A stretch of 64,000 nt of DNA from Chalara sp. BL73 (Eukaryota > Ascomycota > Leotiomycetes > Helotiales): contig CAKJVC010000033.1 of assembly GCA_918026815.1 (NCBI GenBank), positions 62,001-126,000 on the forward strand, in the 5' to 3' direction. The notes beneath the pieces were generated by a model. It did no database searches, had not been told where the DNA came from, and saw only the letters and a list, made by a program, of their open reading frames with translations. The translations under genes were made by a program, and so were the position numbers. Shown one piece after another: positions 25,101-37,668 of the stretch. Position 1 is the first letter of the stretch, and each line of letters opens with the position of its first letter.

Positions 25101-28100
25101 TAAAAAAAGTTTTAATTAACAAAAAAAAAGTTTTTACGTTCGACTAAACTGAATACGGTCGATTTTATAAAAACGTATTACTTTTTATTGTAATTAAAAC
25201 AATAAAACACACAGTATAGCAAGCAGCGAATTTTTTTATTTTAAAAACATTAAAACTTTTAGTAGTAAAAATATTTAAAAAAAAACTAAATCGCAATATG
25301 CTAAAGTATTGTAATAAGCTATATCGGAACTTATAGTTTTTAGTTGCTAAAAAAAAGCTCGGTAATTACAAGTTAATTAATTCAGCAACGTTTATAAATG
25401 CTATTACGCTAAAAAACGCGAATTTACTTTTTTTTGTAAACGAATTTACTAATAAGTTTACAGAATGTTATATTATAAACTTAATTAATTTATATTCCGA
25501 ATATAATTAAATAACGTTACACTTTATTTGCAAAAATATAACGACATTTTTTATACTACTCGAATTGCTAAAATACATAATATTACTTTAAAGCGCTACG
25601 AATTCGGTTGCAAAATGCGTAAAAATTATAATGCTTGTTTTAACAGTAATCTGTTTTAAAATAGCTGTGTTTTTTTTAAACGATATAAGTGTTAAAAAAC
25701 TTTATACAAACTATAACGGAAAAAAAGCGTTGCTCGAAATACGACAGTATATTTTTAAGTATATTTAAAACTTTGACAAAACGCTAAAACGTATTAAGCG
25801 TATAAATAGCTTTATAAGCTTTAAGTTTTAATTTTGCAAAAACAAGCTAAACATTGTAAATTTCGTGTGCAATTTAAAAAGCAAAAAACTTTTTACGAAC
25901 AAAATCGTTAAAATCATAAACTAAAAAACACTTAAAAACGTTACAAAAACTAAAGCTTTTATAAGCTTGTGTATGTATTTTCGGATTTAAATAAAAGATT
26001 TCAGCATTATTGCAATATTTATTTACGACTTAATAAAAAAAAGTATTGTATAGCATTAAAATTTTAACGTTTAAAAAATAGCTATAAAAACGCTACAAAA
26101 CGCTATAGTTACAGCGCCGGTATTTATTCGAATCGATTATAAACCGAATACTAAAAAAATTGTTGTAAAAGTAAATATTAGCTTAAATAGCTATAACGGA
26201 TATTTAAGCTAAAAAAACTTTGTTTTAAACAAAATTAAACTTGCTAAATACGAAAATAAAACTTAGTTAAAAGCCGAGCGCAACTACAACGCTACAAAAA
26301 AAAAATATAAAAATGTTTTTAAAATTTTAAAAAAGTTACAAGTTTGAATTATTGCGATTTATTTTATATTAAAAACAAATGCGAATATATTTATAACACA
26401 GTTAAATAAAGCTGCTATAAATTATTCAAAAACTTTAATTACTCGGTAGTTTGTTTAAATACGACTATTTAATTTTAAAGTTCGGCATATACTCAAAAAG
26501 CAATATACAACTGTTAACGCGCTGTTAAAAAAACTTTAATATTTTAAAAATACTAATTTAAAAAACGAAAATATTAATAATTAAATATTAGCGAAACTAA
26601 AAGCGTATAAAATATGCTTTGTAAAAGCCGAACAAGTTATTAATACTAAACAAAATACTAATTTTAAGCTCGAAACAAATTTCGAGTTGCGAAGTAAAAA
26701 AGCAATACTTTAAAAAATAAAAAACAAAGTAGCTTTTTTACGCAACGAAAAAAAAATCGAAATAAAATTTAATTTGAAAAAACTCGAATACGAAACATTT
26801 ATTTCTAGTTTTAAATACAGTAAAAAATCTATTTAAATAGCACAATATTTAACAACGTTTAAAAAGCTTAAAAACATAAATATTCCGGAATTTCGCAAAT
26901 TTAAAAAAAAAGTACTGAAATATAGCGTTTACGAGCGAAAATTGTAGCGTTTACTTACGAAAAGTATATTTATTAAACTTGTAGTTAACAGCAAACGAAT
27001 CCGAAACAAAATTTTTTGCAATATGCATTATTAAAACGGCTATAAAAGCAAAAAAAGTACTTATTATAAAATTTCTTAACGATACTTTTAGTATAACTGC
27101 TACAACGATATAAAAAGTTACGTTAAAACTTGTAAAAAATACTAGTTTAAAGCTAATAGAAAAAAAAAAAAAGCTATATATTTTACAGCGTCGAACGAAC
27201 TAATAAAAAAATAAGCAGTTAATATTACGTTTATGCCGGCTTAAAAAAGAAAAAAGTATTTAGTCGTAGCTAAAAATAATATAAGTAGTTAGCTTAAAGC
27301 GAAAGCTATTGCGAACAAAAAAACATTTACAATTGCTAAGTTTTTTTAAAAAAACGTTATTTGCCGCTATAGTATTTTCGGAAAAATAGTAGTAAATAGC
27401 AAAAAAGAATTCAAAAAAAAAGTGCTAAAATTGCTTTCGAAATAAAAAGTAAATAAAATTCAAGTTTTTGTATATTATACAACAACAAACGAAATAATCG
27501 AGCGTAGCTACAAATTTTTAAAAAACGCTTTGTTTAAGTTAAAAAAAAGCTAAGTAAACAATTTAGCCGCTGTTTTATTTGCAAAACGTACTATAGTTCA
27601 CGAGCTTATAAAGTATACACTGTTTTATATAGTTTATAAGCGAAAGTTTATTTTGCTTATAAAATTACGATTTTTTACTTAAAAAACTTTTTTTACAAAA
27701 AAAATTACAAACCGAACTAAGCTTATTAAGCTAAAAACGAAGCAATTTTAAATAAAGCAAAAAAATATTAAAAAAGCTATATACAAAAAAACTTGTCGAC
27801 AGCAAAAAAAAAAAAAAGCTTTTAATACTAAACATAAAATTAAAACTAAGTCGTTAACAAAAAATAATATTGTGTTTTGCTATAATTCTGTTAAAAAAAT
27901 CGACATGTTTTTAAATAAAAAGCTTAATTTCAAATAGTTAAAGCTATATTAAATACTTAGCACTAACAATAAAAAAAAATACTATAAACTAAAAAAGCTT
28001 AAGTTTAATAAAACAACGCTAAAAAAAACTTTTTCGAAAAATAAGCTAAAACTGTTTTTTTAAAAAAAAAGCTATTTTTATTCGCTAAACGATAATATAA

Positions 28101-28343
28101 CAAATAACGCTTTAAGCTTTAAGCTTAAAAAGCTTAGAAATATTAAAAAACGAAAAAAGCAGCAGTTCGTTGTTTGCTCACTTTATATAACGGATGCGCA
28201 AAAAAGCTTATATGCTCGAGTAAAAAACTTTGAATACTCAAACTATTAAAACTTTAATACGCTACTAGCTTAAAAGCTTTTTTATAGTAAAAAAAAAGTT
28301 TTAGCCGATACTACAACAAATTTTAAACCGAGTTGCCGACAGC
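25100..28343 (+). pseudogene. Outer element pol remnant: reverse transcriptase, RNase H, integrase
   Basis: Reading the plus strand through stop codons gives degraded but ordered Gypsy domains. The reverse transcriptase (about 25140-25850) shows KLGNYKLINSATFINA, then AVFFLNDISVK, where the last corresponds to the catalytic F-L-D-D box with its first Asp changed to Asn. RNase H (about 26110-26550) shows PVFIRIDYKP, TNANIFITQLN and LFNFKVRHI. Integrase (about 27050-28300) shows VICRYSIFGKIVVNSKKEFKK in the catalytic core and NNLAAVLFAKRTIV downstream. Most expected Trp and Gln codons now read TAA or TAG, which is what C-to-T changes on either strand would produce. There is no functional capacity. 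Confidence 0.85.
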
Positions 28344-28348
28344 AGCTG

Positions 28349-28702
28349 TGTTACGCGCATCGCTAACAGGCTTATACCTTAGGGGCCTGAGGCTCGGTAG
28401 GCTTGGCTTACAAAAGAACCCTTAAGATAGAAAGTCACGTGACGGATCATGGATCATGGCTATGATCCATGATCCAATAAATCATGTCTTGGTACAATAA
28501 TCCAACTCACGAAAGTTCTATATAAATAAATAGCTTTTTTTTAGTATAAAAGTTTCGTGCTTAACTCAATATAGTATTTTAACTTTATACTGTTATCGGG
28601 ATTTTACTTCTTATATGTGATATACCTACTTTTTCTTAAACCAACAATTCTCGGACTAAAATCTTTTATTTATATCAGTTGTAAACTGATAAAACTTTAA
28701 CA
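28349..28702 (+). repeat. Left LTR of nested element
   Basis: 354 bp, gap-free match to 34541-34894. Its 5' half retains C/G where the right copy is mutated, and its 3' half is the more mutated of the pair. It holds a GTCACGTGAC palindrome next to a perfect stem-loop. Confidence 0.93.
28434..28475. promoter_or_regulatory. E-box palindrome plus perfect 14-bp stem-loop in LTR
   Basis: GTCACGTGAC (28434-28443) is followed without spacing by a perfect inverted repeat: arms 28444-28457 and 28462-28475, with a 4-nt loop. CACGTG is a bHLH factor core site. The arms are broken by C-to-T changes in the right LTR, but the CACGTG palindrome survives at 34626-34635. Position upstream of the TATA-like TATATAAATA suggests a U3 enhancer or hairpin; function is inferred. 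Confidence 0.6.
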
Positions 28703-28743
28703 CTTTAAGCACTTTGTTTTAAAGTACCTGTATTACGTATAAC

Positions 28744-29610
28744 TATGTCGACAACTAGTTTAACTTTACGTACCTTTAAAAGCTCGGCACTATTTAAAGC
28801 TTTACTACCGATTTTACAGCTTGTTTATATACTATAACAAGTCAAGCTATTTAAAATTCAAAAACCTAAAACTTTTAACAGCAGTCGACAGCACTTTCGT
28901 TTATATGTTTTACAATGCGAAATTTACATTTGCATAAACTCGCTATTTTTCGAAAGCTAAAAGCAAATAGTTTTGTAAGCAGTATTCTTTTTAACAAAAA
29001 CCGTTTACAACTAAATTTTTACTTATCTGAAAAACTACTTCGCTTATTCACATAACAAAAAAGAAATTAAAACTAACTTTATTTTTAACAGCTATAAAAA
29101 ATATGTCAGCTAATTTACTCGTATGTTTAAAAACATAAATAAAAAAATAAAAGCCGAACGAAACATTTAAGTGTGCAAACAACTTACTAGTGTAATAAAG
29201 CACACGAAACGTTTTAAGCTGCTAGCAGAAAAAATAAACTAAAACAACAAAGCTTTTACTGTGTTTTACTATAAAAGTTTCAAAAAGAATGTCAAAAATA
29301 ATATTGTTCGAAAAAAACGACTAACTAACTTTACTGCTATAAAAAATAAAGCAATAAAAATCGACACTAGACTATATAAAAAACGTATAGAAAAAAAAAA
29401 ACAGTATTTTTTAAAGTTCAGCAAAAAGCAACACTTTCAAAAACCTCGCTATTATTCACTTATAAAACTAAACGCATTTTAAAAAAAGCTTAAGCAAAAA
29501 AGCAACTTATTTAAAAAAGAAATACAAAAACAACGCAACAAAAAACTATGTTTTAAGTGTAGCTTCTCGAGCTACTTAGCTAGTTCGCATCGACAAAAAC
29601 GACAACTATA
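28744..29610 (+). pseudogene. Nested element gag remnant
   Basis: From the ATG at 28744 a gag-like frame can be followed through stops, with family-like blocks RQHFRLYVLQCEIYICINS, FTRMFKNI and VFYYKSFKKNVKNNI. The only long open piece is 29261-29482 (73 codons). A C-F-K-C start of a zinc knuckle is visible at about 29550. It is non-functional. Confidence 0.75.
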
Positions 29611-30949
29611 AAAAAAAAAAAAGCAGCTAAACACTACAAGCAAAAAAGAATACAACAAAGTACTTAGCAAAGTTTTGGCTGTGTTTAAAGCTAAAAAACC
29701 AGAAATGCCAAAAAAAAAACTAAAACGACAACAGATTTATACTTAGCATAACGCTACGTGCATTAAGTGTAAAATAAAATGCGATGCAGCTTAAAAAAAC
29801 AAGTACTCTAGTTGTTATTTCGACGAGAATAACGAATAAAAAAAAACAAGCAAAACTATAAAAAAGTTTTTATTTTAAGTAAATAAAGCAGCTATCGAAT
29901 CAGAATCTAACGAAAATTAAAATGTAAGCTCGAAGCTGAACCGGCTTTTAAAAATCTCCGAATTAAAAATACGAATTCTGTATAAGTCACTATCAAAAAT
30001 TGATTAAAATAACTTTAAAGCACTTTCCAGAAAATACATAGTCAACAGCACTTCAGCGGAAAAAATTATACTCCAGCGGCGACTAGAAATCATTAACGCT
30101 AAAATCTTTAAAAAAAAAACTAAACTAGAAAAAATAAAAACAGAAAAAAAAGCTAAAAAACGCACTCGGTAAAAAGCAATGCTCGTATTAAGCTCGGTCG
30201 ACGAATCTAAAAAAAACAATGCAGCACATTATCGACATTTACAATATAGCACACTTTATTGGACTATATATTACACGAACTACTACATATATTACTATAA
30301 CGCTAAACAAGCAAAGTAATACTTAAAACGAAAACAAATAATATATTTCGAAAATAACGAAAAAAAAAAACTAAAAAAAAAACTTTGCGCTTTCGGAAAA
30401 AAAAAACAATTATTTGTTAAAGTTAAGCTAGAAACGTACAACATAACAGCTATAATAAACTTTAAAACTACTGGAAACTTCGTATTACTAAATGTAATAA
30501 AACATTTCGAAATATTTATACAAGTCAAAACTAACTTATATACTTTTACGGTAACTAACAGCACGAATGCATTATACCGAAATAAGCTTGTAAATATCGA
30601 AACATTAAAACTCAAAATAAATACAAGTAACTACATAAAATAATTACAACTAAACGTTACTCGAATAAAACGATATAAAATCATTTTAAGAATACTGTGA
30701 ATTATAAAGTATAACTTAACGATTAATTAGCAAACAAAACAGTTCGTTTTTAACAAATGCTAATATACAGTTAAGCTTAAGCTATTAACTATTAAGCTAA
30801 CAAAAAGCAAAAACAAAAAAGCACAACTAAAAAAACTAAACTAAAGCTTAAAAAAAGTTTGCGCTACTTCTAAAAAAAAGCCAGATTATTTAAACAAAAA
30901 ATTATATACTAAAAAAGTGCTTACAAAGTATAAAAAGTTCGAAAAACTG

Positions 30950-33800
30950 TTTTCAAAAAAATAAAAACTCGCGGCCCTGCCGAAACACAAGCTATAGAAT
31001 TATAAAATACTATTAATTAAAAAAGCAGTGCTTTTTAAAAAACTAATTTACTTATTATCCGAAAATGATTTAAAAACGCTTAAAAAGTTTATCGACTTTA
31101 GCTTAAAAAAAAAAATTATCAAAAAATTAATATTACTAACAAAAAACTCGATGTTATTTGTGCTTAAACCGAACAAAACTAAAAAGTTGTATATCGACTA
31201 TCGAAAGCTAAATAACATTACAATCAAAAATCGCTATACACTACTAAAAGCAAACGAAATAAAAAATCGTTTGCAAAAAGCTAAAATATTCACACAGCTA
31301 AATTTACGAAATGCGTACTATAATGTGCGAATTAAAAAAAGCGAAAAATAAAAAACAACTTTCGAAACTCGGTACAAATATTATAAATTTACGGCTATAC
31401 TTATAAAACTTACGAATGCTTTAGCTACTTTCCAAAAACTGATTAACAATATTTTTATACTATTTTTAAACGTTATTTGTATATACTATTTAAATGACAT
31501 TCTGATTTATTTTAGTCGAAAAAAAAATTATTAAAACAATGTTAAAGCAGTACTATACGCGTTGTATAATACTAACATAAAATTTAAGCTATCGAAGTGT
31601 CGATTTAAAGTCAAAAAAGTTATATTTTTAAAATATATAATTTTTACAAAAAAAATCAAAATAAACTTAGCAAAAATTAAATTTATTTTAGAATAAAATG
31701 CTTTAACATGCATTAAAAACGTGCAATTATTTGTAAAATTCGCAAATTTCTATCGAAGATTTATTAAAAAATACTCGGAATTAGCTATTCTATTAATTCG
31801 ACTTACTCGAAAAAACATAGTTTTCGAGTAAACAACAAAAACACAAAAAGCGTTTAACAAATTAAAACAAGCTTTTATTACCGTTTCTGTACTTTTTGCT
31901 TTCGATGCAAAAAAAAAAATCAAAGTAAAAACGAATGCATTAAACTACGCTTTAAAAACTGTGCTTAGCTAACTTAATGCAAAAAAAAAATAGCAACTAA
32001 CAGCTTATTATTTACGAAAGTTTATATCAGCAAAGCTCAACTATAAAATATACGACAAAAAACTACTTGCTATCGTTAATGCATTTCGCGAATAAAAAAA
32101 GTACTTAAAAAGATTTAAATACTAAATACAAATGCTAACAAACTATAAAAATTTCGTTGTTTTTACTACAACGAAAAAGTTAAACCAACGCTAAGTCAAG
32201 TAAGCGAAAAAACTCGTTTTATACAACTTTAGAATTTTATATATCAAAAAAACAGAAAATGCTAAAACAAACGCGTTTAGCAAAAAACTCGAATATTTTT
32301 CTAACAAAACGCATATTTCGCACGCAGTGCTACAACAAAAAAAAAACTCGCTAGTATTCAATAAAAAAAAACTTTTTATAGCAACCAAAATAAAACATCG
32401 AGTAAAAAACTCAGAGTTTATTTAAGTTTACAAAAAAGATTTTATAACTACTAAAGCTTTTAACAAACAAAAGCAAGAATTTACTATAAACAGCTTAAGA
32501 ATCTTTTGTTATTACAAGAAAATCTATATTCTATTTACGCTAAAAACGACTTTTGTAATAAAACAACACAAACTACCCGTTTATAAACATTAAAAAATCG
32601 CTAAAACAATAAACAAAATCTTTAGGAAATACTACTTTTTAAAAATAAAAAAACTAATTACTAAAATAGTTACTGAATGCGACACGTGTATCCGGAACAA
32701 AACTTCACGCTATGTTTTTTATAGACTAATACAATCGCCGACTACTCTAAACAAACTATAAAAGTCTATCGCATAAAATTTCGTAGTAAAGTTGCTACTT
32801 TTTAAACAGCCGGTTTCAGGAAAATAATACGATTCAATATTTGTTATTGTAGAAAAAACTACTAAATACTGCTACTTGAAGCTATATTTAAAAAGCAGCA
32901 CAGCAAAAAACTTAGCTTATACTTTTTTTAGAATCGTAGTTGCGAACTATAAAACGTTTACAAAAATTATTTCAAATAAAAACAAGCTTTTTACATTCAA
33001 GTTTTAAACAACGCTTACTGCGCTTATAAAAGTAAAAAAAAAGCTATCGACAAACTTTTATTTACAAACTAACGAACAAACAGAAAAACTTAACTAAACA
33101 ATAAAAGCATACTTCAAATACTATATAAACTACAAACAAAACAACTAAGTCGAGCTTTTACTATTCGTATAGTTCGTATACAACAGTGCAATTAACGAAA
33201 CAACAAAAGTATCGCTATTTTATGCTAATTATAACTACGAGCTAAAAGCATATTATAAACTAAGCAAAAATAAAGCGCATTTACAGCTTGCAATAGTTAA
33301 AGTCGAACAATTACAAACACTGCACTTGCAGCTAGCCGAAAACATAGAATTTCTTAATTAAAAATCTGCGAAGTACTACAACCGTAAACATAGTAAAACA
33401 CTACACTTTAAAAAAAAGAATAAAGTTTATTTTGTTAAAAAAAACATTAAAACTAAAAAACCAAGCGATAAACTGAATTACAGAAAGTTAAAACTATTTA
33501 AAATTAAACGAGTTGCAAAACTAAATGCATTCGAACTTCACTTTTTTAAAACTATAAATATACACTCAGTATTTTTCGCTTTACTTTTTGAACTAGCACT
33601 AAAAAAAGCACCGCTAACTTTACACACGGAAATTAAACTAATTAACTCAGAAACTGAATACGAAGTCGAAAAAATTCTAAACTGCAAATATATTAAAAAA
33701 AAACCAAAGTATTTAATTAAATAAATCAATTACTCGGATTCGGAAAACATATAAAAACCAAAAAAAAATTTCAACTGCTTTGAAATGCTTAAAAAGTTCT
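30950..33800 (+). pseudogene. Nested element pol remnant with chromodomain
   Basis: The reverse transcriptase (about 31028-31520) is best preserved. It shows LYIDYRKLNNITIKNRYTLL, FTQLNLRNAYYNVRIK and IYYLNDILIYFS, the last corresponding to the Y-L-D-D box with an Asp to Asn change. RNase H (about 31800-32400) and integrase follow; integrase has a CDTC zinc-binding half near 32680. A chromodomain at about 33650-33790 shows YEVEKILNCKYIKKKPKYLIK, with two Trp codons now stops. The 107-codon open piece at 31028-31351 is a chance survivor. Confidence 0.88.
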
Positions 33801-33849
33801 ACTGTTAATATTTAAAAGCTTTAAATGCAACGCCTAAAAAACGTTCTCA

Positions 33850-34511
33850 AAAAAAAGAAAAATATACGCATTAAAGTCGAAAAAACCTGTAAAAACAAGT
33901 TCCGTATAAGCTTTCTGGCTTTCATTTCTTTAATTTGCTTCAGCAATTAGTCTTTTTTCTTTTTCCAGAGCATCGAGCTTATTTAAAAATACTAAGCTTC
34001 GGCGTAACATCTTTTTTTCTCGACCACGAAAAAACTGTCGTTAAGTACGAAGTCGTCGTGCTTTAGTACGAGCTTGCTTAACCAGCGAGTCGGCTTGTTA
34101 AAGCAGTACTGCGGCTTTCGCTTTAGCCTTTTTCACTTCGGACTCAGCTTTTTTTTCAGCAAAAAACAGCTGTTTTTTAGCCCGGTTTAAAAACTGCCAG
34201 TCACTAAAAACAAAACTACTAGCATTACATTCAAAAAAACCACGACGCATACACTTAGCACAACGAGTTGACTTTTTTGCTTTTATACATTTTATGAAAT
34301 GTCGATTTCGAGCATGTTTTTTTTTGCAAGCAGTACACGGAATTATTTGTTCGCCAGTCAGAATTATTCGATTTTTCAAATCTTTTTTTTCGATATTTTT
34401 TTTCGACATATTTTCAAGATCCAGGCAATCAGCTGTACGCTTAGTTGTTATAATAAAAGAAAAAAACGGCCATGCGGCTTTCCACAATATTTCTTTAGTA
34501 TACTTAAACAT
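33850..34511 (-). pseudogene. Antisense Cys-rich frame inside nested element
   Basis: A minus-strand frame opens at a true ATG (34511) and runs 137 codons to a TAA at about 34098. The same frame remains protein-like for about 80 more codons, interrupted by single TAA triplets where CAA or TGG would be expected (stretches KQARTKARRLRT and LDALEKEKRLIAEAN). The open part has a C-x2-C-x12-C-x8-C-x2-C-x7-C array (CTACKKKH..., then CAKCMRRGFFEC), suggestive of zinc binding, followed by a Lys/Ala/Glu-rich helix. It lies between the chromodomain and the 3' LTR, on the strand opposite to gag-pol. Three Trp codons survive, which is unusual in this mutated block. I do not recognise the family. Confidence 0.6.
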
Positions 34512-34540
34512 AAAAACACGCTAGTTTAGAAAAAGGATAG

Positions 34541-34894
34541 TGTTACGCGCATCGCTAACAGGCTTATACTTTAAAAGCCTGAGGCTCGGTAAGCTTGGCT
34601 TACAAAAGAACCTTTAAGATAAAAAGTCACGTGACGGATCATAAATCATAGCTATAATTCATGATTTAATGAATCATGCTTTAGTACAATGATTCAACCC
34701 ACGAAAGTTCTATATAAGTAAATAGCTTTTCTTTAGTATAAAAGCTTCGTGCTCAACTTAATATAGTATTTTAATCCTATACTGTTATCGGGATCTTACT
34801 CCTTATATGTGATATACCTACTTTTTCCCAGACCAACAACCCTCGGACCAAGATCTTTTATCTATATCAGTTGTAGGCTGATAGGACCCTAACA
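34541..34894 (+). repeat. Right LTR of nested element
   Basis: 354 bp, ending CCCTAACA and followed by the AGCTG duplication. Its 3' half preserves CCC, CCT and TCC trinucleotides that are mutated in the left copy, while its 5' half is the more mutated one. Confidence 0.93.
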
Positions 34895-34899
34895 AGCTG

Positions 34900-37668
34900 T
34901 TACTAGCTACTACACGTTTTACTTACTAGTTTAGCGACGATTTTTTCGACAGTGCTTTTATTTTTGCTTTTCGTAAGCTAGAACGCGCACAATTCAACAT
35001 TCCGTTATATAAGTAAAAGTCGTAGTTGTAGTTTAAACACTTATAAGTGCAAAAAAAAAAAGCTTTAGTAACTATCGCACCGGCAAGCGAAACGCACTTT
35101 AAAAACCTACAGAAATAGTAAAAAAAACAACAAGCTATTTTTAAATAAGCTAATTAAGTTAAACAGCTTTTAAAGCTGTATATGTTTTAAAACTACAAAA
35201 AACTTTATAAAAAGCTTTTAAAAGCACAGTAAAAAAAATCAAAACGGCTAAAAAAATAAAAAAATTTTTAGCTACTTCGAAAAAAAAAACAAAAAATTAT
35301 TAAAAAAAGCTTAAACGAAATGCAGCTTTTTAGCAAACTTTTTAAAGCCTAAAAAAAAAACGCTAAAACAGCTATTTTCAGCATTTAACTTGACTTTAAG
35401 CCTGTAAAAGTTAATAGTTTAAAAAAAACTTTAAGTTTTAAAACAACTTTACAAGCTTTTAGCAAGCTTAATATGTTTTAATAACTCGAAAATGCTTTTA
35501 TAACTTACGATTCGGCTTTAGATCCAGCAGTTCCAGTAAGTCTAGTTTTAGTTTAAAAAAGCTTATTTCGATTTTAAAAGTTTTTATTTTGTAACGCTAT
35601 TAGCTAAAAAAAAAAAACGACAAAAAAATTCGATAGCGCTCGGAAATACTTAGTTACAACAAGCCTAAACCGAACTTAGTTTGTTGCTTTCCGGAAATAA
35701 AATCAAAAATTTACAAACGAACAGTTTCGAATACTAATAAACAAACGATACACAAAATGCAAAAACTTAGAATTCAACTTTGTAGCAATAAAAAACGCAA
35801 CACATTAAATACTTTAAAACTCGTTTATAAAAGCAAGTTTTTTAGTAAATAAATTTTTGTTTTCGCCGCTAAAAGCAACCGAAGCTTAACAAACAAAGTA
35901 AGCTACAAATAAAAAACTTTATTAACTAAAAAACAATTGCGCAACGTTTAAGCTTAACAACTTTAATACCGTTATTAATAACAACGCGTTAAACCGTTTC
36001 GAGTAAAGTTTTTTTATAGTTAATCAGTAAAAATACAAATAAAAAATCGCTGTATTAAAAAAACAAATAGCTTAACGAAAAAATACGATAAAAATAACAA
36101 ATACTGCTTTTCGAAAATTGAAACTTATGCTAACAGTATTTTTTGATTCGAAAAAACAGTAAAAAAACCTGAAAACTGCACAGTAACTATATTCGAAAAA
36201 AAAAAAGTTAATACAAGCAAAAGTATGCACGTTTTTAAAACTAACCGATATAGTTTAATCGCAAATAGTCGCGCTAAAATCAAATTTGTTAAGTTTTTTT
36301 AAGTTTACGTTTTTAACGCTATAACTTGTAGTGTTATAGTAATGTTAGAACTATAATATTGTTAAACTGTAAAAACTTGTTATTTTGTTGCTTTGTTTTA
36401 TTTCTGAATAACATTTTAATTTAAAATATAGTTCGAAAATAAAAAAAAAGTAACTGTATTTGTTATTTTGCTCGAGCTTTAATTTTGTTTTTAATTGTAT
36501 AGTTGTTAAAGTTAAAAAAAAGCTATAAATAACAGTTAGCAATAAAAATTATAAAAAGCGATTCGATTTACTTATAACTTTGCTAGTACTTTAGCTTTGT
36601 TTTATTTATTACAGTTTGCGAGTACTACAGCAACGTTAAAAGTATAACGTCGATAAATACAAAAACTGTTTACTTTAATATTACACTTTAATACTTTATT
36701 ATAAAATCCGGAGCATTGTTCGAAAAAAAAAAAAAAATAATTGTGTTTGTTGTTTTGCTCGAGTTTTGACTTTATTTTTAATTGTATATGTAATTGTCGA
36801 AAAAATCTATAAAAAACAATTAGCAATAAAAAATAAAAAAAAAGCATAAAAGTATACTTATAGTTTCTGAGTTGTAGCTTCGCTAGCGCAGCTTCGCTAG
36901 CGCTTTACTTTATTTTCACTTGTGTAATTACAAAGTTTATTTTGCTCGATAACTTTTGTTTTTAATATTAGTCAGTAATAAAAACAAATTAGAAAAAAAA
37001 ACAACTTAGCTCTAATTTGTATCGACAGCAAGTATAAAATAAAAAATTAAGTGTAAAGTAAAAAATTAAGTATAAAAAAAAAAAAAGTTGTAAAAAAATT
37101 GCAAGTTAAAAGTAAAAACAAAAACCGATTAAAAAATCGATCTGCGCAACAACAACGTATTAAAAGCGTTGCAATAAAAAAATACTTTTTAATTTTTTTA
37201 TACTAATAGCTTGTTTAATTCAATTGTATGCTCAATACAGCCGAGTATAAAAAAATTAAATAAAAAGTTGTATAAAAAGCTTGAATAAAAAGTAGTTGTA
37301 AAAAAAAGTCTATTAAAAAATAAGCAGTTAGCAATCGATTTTTGCAAAAAATCAAACAGCTGAATATTATACAAATAATAAATTAGATTTTTATAATATT
37401 GCTCGAAAAAAATTATAGTTATTAAAAATCGAGTTGTTATTGTTGTTGTAAAGTTGTAAGTTAAAAAAAAATAAAAAAAAATAATATAGTAAAGTCGATA
37501 TTTAATCGTTAGCTAAACAAGTTAATATTTACTTTCGAAAGTAAAAAGTGAATTACGTAATACAACAACAATTCATAACACAACAACTAGAAAAAAAGCT
37601 CGATTTACCTGATCGCAACTTTTACTAGTTTAATGCTCGAAGCGAGCACGTATAAAAAAAAAGACGGA
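34900..37668 (+). other. Outer element 3' internal region
   Basis: About 2.8 kb of hypermutated DNA between the nested element and the right LTR, unusually long for a Gypsy 3' non-coding region. No domain is recognisable. It contains diverged direct repeats (36431-36558 and 36718-36840), with a weaker third match near 36900-37000. It may once have carried an extra gene. Confidence 0.55.
36431..36840 (+). repeat. Diverged direct repeats in outer element
   Basis: Unit 36431-36558 and unit 36718-36840 share the order gttcgaaaa, a poly-A run, tgttnttttgctcgag, ttttaattgtat and nagttagcaataaaaa, 287 bp apart. They are heavily mutated, so identity is approximate. Confidence 0.6.

Larger units (their letters stand above)
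28349..34894 (+). mobile_element. Nested Ty3/Gypsy chromovirus-type retrotransposon
   Basis: A complete 6,546-bp element inserted just after the integrase remnant of the outer element. Its 354-bp LTRs lie at 28349-28702 and 34541-34894 (TGTTACGCGC...CTAACA), flanked by AGCTG duplications at 28344-28348 and 34895-34899. The plus strand carries a gag remnant, then reverse transcriptase, RNase H, integrase and a C-terminal chromodomain. That order and the chromodomain define the chromovirus branch of Gypsy elements, known to target heterochromatin. All domains are full of stops. A minus-strand Cys-rich frame lies between the chromodomain and the 3' LTR. Confidence 0.93.
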
